Origin: Betaproteobacteria bacterium
GTDB taxonomy: Bacteria; Pseudomonadota; Gammaproteobacteria; Burkholderiales; SG8-39
Length of the DNA: 16,490 nt
Reading direction: 5' to 3'
NCBI GenBank assembly: GCA_012274205.1
Contig: JAAOZY010000302.1
Coordinates: 1-16,490, forward strand
Position numbers and translations under genes: made by a program. Below, piece after piece: positions 7,903 to 15,696 of this stretch (position 1 is its first letter; every line of letters begins with the position of its first letter). The notes below the pieces were generated by a model that was given only the letters and a program-made list of their open reading frames with translations, was not told where the DNA came from and ran no database searches.

Positions 7903-8601
7903 CTAGTCAAGCACTTCAATCGCGCCGCCCACCGTGACCGTGACCATGCTCATCCCGCCCTCGAAGTTCGGCGCCGGCACCTCGGGCGCGGCGGCCGCCA
8001 TGGAGCGTGCGAGTGCGAAGCGCGGCGGCGGCGCGCTGTATCCGGCATTGACGTTGAGGTGCTGGATCTTGTAGCTGCGGCCCCCGAGCGCGCCGCGCAC
8101 GATGTCGGCGCGCGCCTTGAATGCGGCGATCGCCTCGGCAATGAGCTCGTTCTCCGCCTGCCGCCGCGCTTCCGGCGAAACCGAAAACGCTGTATTGCCG
8201 AGCTGCATCCCCGCCTGCAGCTTGCCGATCAGGCGCGAAGCCGCTTCGAAGTCCCGGCTTTCGAGGCGGATCTCGGCACGCACACGCCAGCCCTGCAGCA
8301 CATTGCCTTTGGCGTAGACGGGATAGGTCTGGTTGTTGCCCGAGCGCACGCGCACGCCGGCGTACTCGCGCGCCACGCGCAAGGCCTCGTTCGTTGCCCT
8401 GTTCACAGCAGCGGCCAGAACCGCAGGATTGGCATCGTTCAATTCCACGTACAGGCTCGCCGTAATGGTGTCGTTCGCGAGCTCGCGCTGCGCCTCGGCC
8501 TGCAGCTCGACCGTGTTGTAGCGCGGCGCCGGGTCGGCGGCGAACGCGGCCGCCGCGCTCAGCATCGCAAGAAACAGGAAAATCGGTCGCAATGCACCCA
8601 T
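7903..8601 (-). CDS. SIMPL domain (DUF541) periplasmic protein
   Basis: This 232-residue protein starts with a Sec signal peptide (GALRPIFLFLAMLSAAAAFAADPAP, cut after about residue 21). The mature part is a SIMPL/DUF541 domain: NTVELQAEAQRELANDTITASLYVEL, then the repeat of long helices around NRATNEALRVAREYAGVRVRSGNNQTYPVYAKGNVLQGWRVRAEIRLES, and the final tract ending MVTVTVGGAIEVLD. Bacterial members (E. coli YggE, Brucella BP26) are periplasmic or surface proteins with links to stress tolerance and oligomer formation, but no enzymatic role is known. The ATG at 8601 is chosen because the signal peptide begins there; the open frame extends upstream without conserved sequence. It is the first gene of the minus-strand run and divergent from the TAXI gene, with a candidate promoter about 31 bases upstream. 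Confidence 0.87.
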   Translation of the reverse strand: MGALRPIFLFLAMLSAAAAFAADPAPRYNTVELQAEAQRELANDTITASLYVELNDANPAVLAAAVNRATNEALRVAREYAGVRVRSGNNQTYPVYAKGNVLQGWRVRAEIRLESRDFEAASRLIGKLQAGMQLGNTAFSVSPEARRQAENELIAEAIAAFKARADIVRGALGGRSYKIQHLNVNAGYSAPPPRFALARSMAAAAPEVPAPNFEGGMSMVTVTVGGAIEVLD

Positions 8602-8632
8602 GATCGTTCGAGGCCTCAGCGCGAAAATGTGC

Positions 8633-8706
8633 AGTATATCCGCTTGCGCCGCGTCCGCGCCGCAAGCCGCGCCCGCCGCGCGGCCGAATGCGCAAGCGTA
8701 TATAAT
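8633..8706. promoter_or_regulatory. Symmetric divergent promoter region (SIMPL gene / TAXI gene)
   Basis: The 184-base gap between the divergent genes contains TATAAT at 8701-8706 facing the TAXI gene and TATACT at 8638-8633 facing the SIMPL gene. Each is preceded by the same nine bases GCGCAAGCG on its own strand, so 8635-8649 and 8690-8704 form an inverted repeat matched at 14 of 15 positions with a 40-base centre. No good -35 hexamer is visible for either. A third partial copy, CGCAAGC, lies at 8661-8667. The -10 boxes are good; their use is inferred. Confidence 0.5.
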
Positions 8707-8785
8707 CCGCGTGAATGCGGGCACTACATACCAGATCCGCAATCGGCTGTCCGCAACGGACTTAACCAAGCATGAGGAGATTGAG

Positions 8786-9751
8786 ATGAAGAAATGTATC
8801 CAGGCCCTGGGCCTTGCGACCATGATCGCCCTGTCCGCGCCGCTCGCGGCCCAGAACAAGATCAACCTTTCCATCGCCACCGGCGGCACCGGCGGCGTGT
8901 ATTACCCGATGGGCGGCGGCATGGCGGCAGAACTGTCCAAACATGTCCCGGGCATGGAGGCCACAGCCGAGGTCACCGGCGGCTCGGTCGACAATCTCAA
9001 GCTGATCGACAGCGGTAAACCCTACATCGGGCTGGCCATGGCAGACGCGGGCCAGGATGCCTATCGCGGCGAGGGCAAATTTGTCGGGCACAAGGTGCCG
9101 CTGCGCACGCTGATGGTGCTGTATCCGAACCGCATGCACGTGGTGTCGGTCGAGGGCCGCGGCGTCAACAAGATCGCCGACCTCAAGGGCAAGCATGTAT
9201 CGACCGGCTCGCCCGGCAGCGCCACCGAAGTGATGGCCTTTCGCGTGATCGAAGCGGCCGGCCTGGACAAGGACAAGGATATGAAGCGCGAGCGCCTCGG
9301 CGTGGCCGAATCGGTGAATGCGATGAAAGACGGCAAGATCGACGCTTTCTTCTGGGTCGGCGGGCTGCCCACCGCCGGCGTGACCGATCTCGCCAACACT
9401 CCGGGCACCAAGATCAAGATGATCGACCACGCGGACCTGGTGCCGGCGATGAACAAGAAATACGGCAATCTCTACGTCGAAGACACTATTCCAAAATCCA
9501 CCTACCGCGGCATGGACGTCGACAACAAGCAGGCTACGGTGATGAACATCCTCGTTGCCAACGCCAACATGGACGACCAGACCGCCTACAACATCGTCAA
9601 AACGATCTTCGAGCGGCGCCAGGACCTGATCAACGTGCACAAGGAAGCGGCGAACTTCAAGCTCGAGAACCAGAAGGCCTCGGCCACGCCGATTCCCTAT
9701 CACCCGGGCGCGGCGAAGTACTTTGCCGAGCATGGTGTCAAGCTCAACTGA
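8786..9751 (+). CDS. TAXI-family TRAP transporter solute-binding protein
   Basis: The 321-residue product is the extracytoplasmic substrate-binding subunit of a TAXI-type TRAP transporter. A signal peptide (KKCIQALGLATMIALSAPLAAQ) runs to about residue 22-23. The mature start NKINLSIATGGTGGVYYPMGGGMAAELSKH is the family hallmark, with VTGGSVDNLKLI and the TGSPGSATEVMAFRVIEAAGL tract following; the domain ends with the usual HPGAAKYFAEHGV. It would capture an organic acid or amino acid in the periplasm and pass it to the membrane subunit. The ATG at 8786 has a strong GAGGAGA at 8774-8780 and begins the signal peptide, so longer open-frame extensions are discounted. The permease gene follows after a terminator. 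Known TAXI ligands include glutamate and other dicarboxylates, but the ligand here cannot be read. Confidence 0.93.
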   Translation: MKKCIQALGLATMIALSAPLAAQNKINLSIATGGTGGVYYPMGGGMAAELSKHVPGMEATAEVTGGSVDNLKLIDSGKPYIGLAMADAGQDAYRGEGKFVGHKVPLRTLMVLYPNRMHVVSVEGRGVNKIADLKGKHVSTGSPGSATEVMAFRVIEAAGLDKDKDMKRERLGVAESVNAMKDGKIDAFFWVGGLPTAGVTDLANTPGTKIKMIDHADLVPAMNKKYGNLYVEDTIPKSTYRGMDVDNKQATVMNILVANANMDDQTAYNIVKTIFERRQDLINVHKEAANFKLENQKASATPIPYHPGAAKYFAEHGVKLN

Positions 9752-9781
9752 GATTTCGTTTGACCTTTCCGACTGCACAGA

Positions 9782-9806
9782 CCCCGCCTACCGGCGGGGT
9801 TTTTTT
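9782..9806 (+). terminator. Intrinsic terminator inside the TRAP operon
   Basis: A perfect 7-bp GC stem, CCCCGCC (9782-9788) and GGCGGGG (9793-9799), with loop TACC is followed directly by seven Ts (9800-9806). This is a textbook rho-independent terminator, 30 bases after the solute-binding protein stop and 68 bases before the permease start on the same strand. Confidence 0.9.
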
Positions 9807-9820
9807 GTGTCCCTCCGGAC

Positions 9821-9850
9821 CGGCGCGCGCCGTGACAGCGGCGCGCGCCG
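9821..9850. repeat. Duplicated 12-bp palindrome upstream of the TRAP permease
   Basis: CGGCGCGCGCCG occurs at 9821-9832 and again at 9839-9850 with TGACAG between. Each copy is its own reverse complement, so the pair can fold into one 12-bp stem with a six-base loop or two small dyads. It ends 24 bases before the permease ATG, just upstream of its ribosome binding region (AAAGG near 9860). Confidence 0.75.
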
Positions 9851-9874
9851 CCGCACATCAAAGGCCATAGCGCA

Positions 9875-11914
9875 ATGAGCGAACAGACCAAGCCCGCGCG
9901 GAATGACGAGACCATCATCAGCGACGAAGCGCTGAAGAAGGCCGAGGAATTCATCGAAGAGGAAGAAGGGGCGGCCAACAAGCTCTCCGGCTGGCTCGCC
10001 GGTTTCATCACGTTTACCGCGGTGGCGATGTCGGCGTTCCACCTGTATACCGCCTACGGCATCGTCGCAACGCAGACGCTGCGCCCGATACACGTCGCCT
10101 GGGTGCTGTTTCTCGGCTTCCTCGTGTTTCCGGTGGCGCAGCGCTATCGCCATCGCATCATGTGGTGGGACTGGATCCTGGCTTTGATGTCGGTCGCCGT
10201 GGCGGTGTACCTGATCCAGGGCGGCGACGATTTCACCGACCGCAATACCTCGCCCAACGACTGGGACATTTTCTTCGGCGTCGCCCTGATCCTGATGGTG
10301 ATGGAGGTCATGCGGCGCACCAACGGCTGGATCATGCCGGCGATCACCAGCGCGTTCATACTCTATGCGCTGTTCGGCGCCTACCTGCCGCATCCCTGGA
10401 CGCACAAGGGCTACGAAGTCGGCCGACTGGTCGGGCATATGTACATGACCCTGGAGGGCATCTACGGCGTGGCCGTGGACGTATCGTCCTCGCTGATCAT
10501 CCTGTTCACCATATTCGGCGCCTTCCTGCAGTATTCGGGCGCGGGCAAGTTCTACATCGACTTCTCTTTCTCCGCCATGGGGGGCAAACCCACCGGCGCC
10601 GGGCGCACGGTGGTGCTCGCCTCGTTCCTGCTCGGCGGACCTTCGGGGTCGGGCGTCGCGACCACGGTGACCCTGGGCGCGGTCGCCTGGCCGATGCTGG
10701 CGAAAGCCGGCTACGAGAAGAACGCTGCCGGCGGTCTGCTCGCCGCGGGCGGACTCGGCGCAATCATCTCGCCGCCGGTGCTCGGTGCTGCGGCTTTCCT
10801 GATCGCCGAGTTCCTGAAGATTTCCTATCTCGACGTGCTGCTGATGGCCTGCATCCCGACCATCCTGTTCTATCTCGCGCTGTTCCTGATGGTCGAGATC
10901 GACGCGCGCAAATACCACATGGGCGATCTGCTGATCGAAAAGGCCGATACCGTGTGGAACCTGACCAAGCACTACTGGTACCACTTCCTTTCGCTGATCT
11001 CGATTGTCGCCTTCATGATGTGGGGTTTTTCGCCGGTGCTGTCGGTGTTCTGGGCGACGGTGGTGTCCTTCGTCACCAGTTTCCTGCGCAGCGACACGGC
11101 GCTGTTTTCCTACGACCTGTTCCGCGGCAAGCGCCCGCTGCTGCCGCTGATCTTCAACTCGCCCTTCGTCAAGGCCATGGAGGGCGGCTCGATCGGCGTG
11201 CTCAACGTGGCCGCCACCTGCGCCGGCGCCGGCATCATCGTCGGCGTGGTGACGCTCACCGGACTCGGGCTGAAGTTCAGCTCCATCGTGATCGACTATG
11301 CCGGCGGATCGCTGTTGATGACCGCGGTGTACACCTCGCTGGTCGTGTGGATCGTCGGGCTCGCGGTGCCGGTGACCGCCTCCTACATCATCTGCGCGGT
11401 GATCGCCGCGCCGGCGCTGATCAAGCTCGGCGTGCCCGATTTTGCCGCGCACATGTTCATTTTCTACTATGCGGTGCTGTCCGAGGTCTCGCCGCCGACG
11501 GCCTTGTCGCCGTTCGCGGCCGCGGCTATCACCGGCGGCGACCCCTACAAGACGACCATGCAATGCTGGAAATACACGGTACCTGCCTTTCTGGTGCCGT
11601 TCATGTTCGTGCTCGACCCGAGCGGCCAGGGCCTGCTGCTGATGGGATCGACCAAGGCTTTGGCCACGGCCAACTGGTGGTCGATCGCCGAGGTGACGCT
11701 GACTGCGGCGATCGGCATCGCCGCGCTCGCCGGTGGCTTTCAGGGATGGGCGCTGATCAAGACCAATCTGCTCGAGCGCTGGATGTTGATCATCGCCGGA
11801 TTCGCGCTGGTCTATCCAACGACGACGGCCGATATCATCGGTTTCGGTTTTGTGGTTGCGGCGCTGGCGCTGCAGTTCCTGCGGCGCGGCTCCGCGCCGG
11901 CTGCGCCTGCCTGA
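9875..11914 (+). CDS. TRAP transporter fused permease (4TM/12TM, DctQM)
   Basis: This 679-residue membrane protein is the fused small-plus-large subunit typical of TAXI-type TRAP systems. After an acidic, charged cytoplasmic start (residues 1-42, EEFIEEEEGAANK), roughly residues 43-170 give the DctQ-like helices. The DctM part follows, with its most conserved tract at about residues 235-310 (GGKPTGAGRTVVLASFLLGG, GSGVATTVTLGAVAWPMLAKAGY, AAGGLGAIISPPVLGAAAFLIAE), the two-fold repeat of which recurs around FYYAVLSEVSPPTALSPFAAAAITGGDPY. It is an inner-membrane secondary transporter, driven by an ion gradient, for the ligand caught by the preceding binding protein. Length matches the fusion family at 600-850 residues. 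A terminator and a GC-rich dyad precede it, so its level is probably lower than that of the binding protein. Confidence in the family is high. Confidence 0.93.
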   Translation: MSEQTKPARNDETIISDEALKKAEEFIEEEEGAANKLSGWLAGFITFTAVAMSAFHLYTAYGIVATQTLRPIHVAWVLFLGFLVFPVAQRYRHRIMWWDWILALMSVAVAVYLIQGGDDFTDRNTSPNDWDIFFGVALILMVMEVMRRTNGWIMPAITSAFILYALFGAYLPHPWTHKGYEVGRLVGHMYMTLEGIYGVAVDVSSSLIILFTIFGAFLQYSGAGKFYIDFSFSAMGGKPTGAGRTVVLASFLLGGPSGSGVATTVTLGAVAWPMLAKAGYEKNAAGGLLAAGGLGAIISPPVLGAAAFLIAEFLKISYLDVLLMACIPTILFYLALFLMVEIDARKYHMGDLLIEKADTVWNLTKHYWYHFLSLISIVAFMMWGFSPVLSVFWATVVSFVTSFLRSDTALFSYDLFRGKRPLLPLIFNSPFVKAMEGGSIGVLNVAATCAGAGIIVGVVTLTGLGLKFSSIVIDYAGGSLLMTAVYTSLVVWIVGLAVPVTASYIICAVIAAPALIKLGVPDFAAHMFIFYYAVLSEVSPPTALSPFAAAAITGGDPYKTTMQCWKYTVPAFLVPFMFVLDPSGQGLLLMGSTKALATANWWSIAEVTLTAAIGIAALAGGFQGWALIKTNLLERWMLIIAGFALVYPTTTADIIGFGFVVAALALQFLRRGSAPAAPA

Positions 11915-11923
11915 GCGGCGGGC

Positions 11924-11993
11924 GTGGGAGGCGCGCCCTCGGGCCGATCGGACTTCAAGCCGGCACTGATCGCGGCGAGGGCGCCGCTCCCAC
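11924..11993. repeat. REP-like long inverted repeat between convergent genes
   Basis: Eighteen-base arms at 11924-11941 (GTGGGAGGCGCGCCCTCG) and 11976-11993 (CGAGGGCGCCGCTCCCAC) are complementary at 16 of 18 positions, the two mismatches being adjacent. The 34-base centre includes a CCGATCGG dyad at 11944-11951. The element fills the 91-base gap between the convergent TRAP permease and bipA genes. It could serve as a bidirectional terminator or mRNA-end stabiliser; no T-run is present. The outer bases match the element at 4950-4975. Confidence 0.75.
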
Positions 11994-12005
11994 AACCCCG
12001 GCGTC

Positions 12006-13862
<1,857 letters not shown>

Positions 13863-13890
13863 GGGAAACAGTCTAAAAGGCGATGACAAT

Positions 13891-13912
13891 GCGAGGGGCT
13901 ACATCCCCTCGC
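13891..13912. repeat. Perfect 8-bp hairpin in the bipA leader
   Basis: GCGAGGGG (13891-13898) and CCCCTCGC (13905-13912) are exact complements with loop CTACAT. It starts 29 bases upstream of the bipA ATG and ends four bases before the 20-bp inverted repeat. If bipA is transcribed from further upstream, this hairpin would be in its 5' untranslated region. Confidence 0.7.
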
Positions 13913-13916
13913 GCTC

Positions 13917-13964
13917 CCCTAGGTAATCCGTTGCAGAAAAACTGCTGCAACGGATTACCTAGGG
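13917..13964. repeat. Perfect 20-bp inverted repeat, 8-base centre
   Basis: The arm at 13917-13936 (CCCTAGGTAATCCGTTGCAG) is matched without error by its reverse complement at 13945-13964, with AAAAACTG between. Both arms contain CCTAGG and so the tetramer CTAG, which is rare in many proteobacterial genomes. There is no T-run on either side, so it is not an ordinary terminator. It may be a long operator, an mRNA leader stem for bipA, or a small palindromic repeat. Confidence 0.85.
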
Positions 13965-14141
13965 TATTGCAGCTCGTGTCGCGAACCGGCACGAAAGCAA
14001 CAGCTGCTTGCCCCCGCCTGATCTTGCTCGAACCTGGGTTGAAATGCCTGGACCAGAACTGCCCCGTGGGCGGCTTTGGAAGACCAGAAAATTCAACATG
14101 TTAGCAGATTCTGCGCGGGGAAGCCCGTATTTCGGGCATGC

Positions 14142-14150
14142 TGATATATT
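14142..14150 (+). promoter_or_regulatory. Candidate extended -10 promoter for ogt
   Basis: TGATATATT is an extended -10 (TGn then TATATT, one base off TATAAT). It lies about 60 bases upstream of the ATG at 14210. No -35 hexamer is evident. If it is used, a start at 14138 is impossible and 14210 is the better ogt start. Confidence 0.35.
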
Positions 14151-14176
14151 CGCGCCAGGTGCTGGCTTCGGTATCA

Positions 14177-14188
14177 GGTAAATTTACC
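14177..14188. promoter_or_regulatory. 12-bp AT-rich palindrome upstream of ogt
   Basis: GGTAAATTTACC is an exact palindrome between the candidate -10 and the ogt ATG at 14210. Its position just after the expected transcription start would suit a repressor operator. No regulator is identified and a chance origin is possible. Confidence 0.3.
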
Positions 14189-14209
14189 CATAAAAACAGA
14201 TCATTATCC

Positions 14210-14743
14210 ATGAACATCGGCACCAGTCAGGGGCGCGCGTCCAGCGTAGGCAAGACCGCCGAAACAACCGGCGCGCGCAGGTTTCAGGCGCAGCTCGCCA
14301 CGCCCTTCGGCATAGTCGGTGTGCGCACCGAAGGAGATGCGCTGGCGGAGATCGTGTATCTGCCGCGCAGCGCCGGCGCGCGTGCGCCGGCGAACGCGCT
14401 TGCCGAACGCGCCTGCGCGCAAATCGAAAAATATATTGCCGACCCGGACTATCGCTTCGAGCTGCCGCTGAAGCCGCTGGGCACTGCGTTCCAGCGCCGC
14501 GTATGGGAACAGATCGCGGCAGTTCCATTGGGTGAGACCCGGACCTATGGCGAGCTTGCCCGCAGGCTGCGCAGCGCGCCGCGCGCAGTGGGCCAGGCCT
14601 GTGGCACGAATTATTTTCCGCTGGTGATCCCCTGCCATCGCGTCGTTGCCGCGAATGGCCTCGGCGGTTTCGCCCATAACAGCAGCGGCTATCTGATCGA
14701 GGTCAAGCGCTGGCTGCTCGCGCATGAAGCGCGCGCGGACTGA
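14210..14743 (+). CDS. ogt: Methylated-DNA--[protein]-cysteine S-methyltransferase
   Basis: This protein of 177 residues repairs O6-methylguanine (and O4-methylthymine) by moving the alkyl group to its own cysteine. The acceptor is Cys142 in the signature IPCHRVV. The winged-helix DNA-binding domain precedes it: FQRRVWEQIAAVPLGETRTYGELARRLRSAPRAVGQACGTN. Length is that of stand-alone Ogt enzymes, with no Ada regulatory domain. After the active site the sequence reads ANGLGGFAHNSSGYLIEVKRWLL, longer than the GYAGG loop of E. coli Ogt. The ATG at 14210 is preferred to one at 14138 because the extension is not conserved and overlaps a likely promoter, though neither has a clear ribosome binding site. 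xerD begins close downstream, an ogt-xerD order I recall from many betaproteobacteria. The family is certain. Confidence 0.93.
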   Translation: MNIGTSQGRASSVGKTAETTGARRFQAQLATPFGIVGVRTEGDALAEIVYLPRSAGARAPANALAERACAQIEKYIADPDYRFELPLKPLGTAFQRRVWEQIAAVPLGETRTYGELARRLRSAPRAVGQACGTNYFPLVIPCHRVVAANGLGGFAHNSSGYLIEVKRWLLAHEARAD

Positions 14744-14762
14744 GGCGCGCGCGAACGGCGCC

Positions 14763-15665
14763 ATGAAGGAGGGCGACGCCAGCCTGCTCGACGAATTCTG
14801 CGACCATCTGTGGCTCGAAGATGGCCTGTCTAAGAACACACTCGAAGCCTACCGGCGCGATCTCAGCCTGTTCGGCGGGTGGCTCGTGCGCGAGCGTGCG
14901 CGCGGCCTGCTCGAAACGCGCGAGGAGGATCTGTCGGCCTATTTCGCGTTCCGTTACACCGGCGCGCGCCTGCGCGCGAGTTCGCAGGCGCGGCTGCATT
15001 CCAGCCTGAAGCGCTTTTTCCAGTACGCGCTGCGCGAGCACCGGCTCGCCGCCGATCCCACGCTCAAGCTGGACACCCCGAAAAAGCCGCAACGCTTTCC
15101 CAAATCGCTCACGGAGGACGACGTGGAAACGCTGCTCGCCGCGCCCGACGCGGACACCGCAATGGGCCTGCGCGATCGCGCCATGCTGGAAATGCTCTAT
15201 GCCACCGGACTGCGCGTGTCCGAGCTGGTGGGGCTGAAACTGATCGAGATCAGCCAGGACATGGGCGTAGTGCGCGTGTTCGGCAAGGGCGGCAAGGAAC
15301 GCATGGTACCGATGGGCGAGGAAGCATCGTCCTGGCTTGCTCGCTACCTGCGCGATGGGCGGCCGCGGCTGCTCGCACGCGCGCAGTCCGACGCAGCCTT
15401 CGTCACTGCGCGCGGCGCGGCAATGACACGCCAAGCCTTCTGGTACCTGATCAAACGGCACGCACGCGCCGCGGTGCCGGGCAAACCGATGTCGCCGCAC
15501 ACATTGCGCCATGCGTTCGCCACCCACCTGCTGAACCACGGTGCCGACCTGCGCGTGGTGCAGATGCTGCTCGGCCACGCCGACATCTCCACCACGCAGA
15601 TCTATACGCATGTGGCGCGCGAGCGCCTGAAGCTGCTGCACCAGAAGCATCATCCGCGCGGCTAG
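14763..15665 (+). CDS. xerD: Site-specific tyrosine recombinase XerD
   Basis: The 300-residue product is XerD, which with XerC resolves chromosome dimers at dif under FtsK control. Residues 5-90 form the SAM-like core-binding domain (LDEFCDHLWLEDGLSKNTLEAYRRDL). The catalytic set is complete: Arg151 (ATGLRVSELVGL), Lys175 (GKGGKER), His246 and Arg249 (PHTLRHAFATHLLNHGADLRVVQMLLGH), His272 and the nucleophile Tyr281 (STTQIYTHV). These positions run within three residues of E. coli XerD, and the end QKHHPRG also matches, which separates it from XerC. The ATG at 14763 gives the E. coli-like N-terminus; an in-frame ATG at 14724 would overlap ogt by 20 bases and is less likely. It is probably cotranscribed with ogt. 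Confidence 0.95.
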   Translation: MKEGDASLLDEFCDHLWLEDGLSKNTLEAYRRDLSLFGGWLVRERARGLLETREEDLSAYFAFRYTGARLRASSQARLHSSLKRFFQYALREHRLAADPTLKLDTPKKPQRFPKSLTEDDVETLLAAPDADTAMGLRDRAMLEMLYATGLRVSELVGLKLIEISQDMGVVRVFGKGGKERMVPMGEEASSWLARYLRDGRPRLLARAQSDAAFVTARGAAMTRQAFWYLIKRHARAAVPGKPMSPHTLRHAFATHLLNHGADLRVVQMLLGHADISTTQIYTHVARERLKLLHQKHHPRG

Positions 15666-15696
15666 CGCAGCGGCCGAATTTGACCAGAGTGGGCGC

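Larger units (their letters stand above)
13863..14209. other. Gene-free stretch rich in inverted repeats
   Basis: This 347-base gap between the divergent bipA and ogt genes has no credible coding sequence; the short frames here match no family I know and lack ribosome binding sites. It is less GC-rich than its surroundings on the ogt side. It holds two strong hairpins next to bipA (13891-13912 and 13917-13964), a weak hairpin GCCCG-TATTT-CGGGC (14123-14137), a candidate promoter and a 12-bp palindrome before ogt. No tRNA or known riboswitch was recognised. Confidence 0.6.

Noticed and set aside
8602..8889. N-terminal extension of the SIMPL protein frame
   Set aside because: It would put 96 non-conserved residues before a clear signal peptide and would run across the divergent promoter and into the TAXI gene.
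9788..11995. A 735-codon open frame on the minus strand opposite the TRAP permease
   Set aside because: Its product is almost all Arg, His, Gln, Gly and Asp, has no family resemblance, and mirrors the codon bias of the permease in GC-rich DNA. The forward frame has clear DctM motifs.
13883..14104. A 73-codon open frame between bipA and ogt
   Set aside because: It spans the perfect inverted repeat, has no ribosome binding site, and its product resembles nothing known.
14763..15665. Phage or genomic-island integrase
   Set aside because: The protein aligns along its whole length with housekeeping XerD, has its catalytic residues at near E. coli positions, and has no att site, tRNA or phage genes around it.
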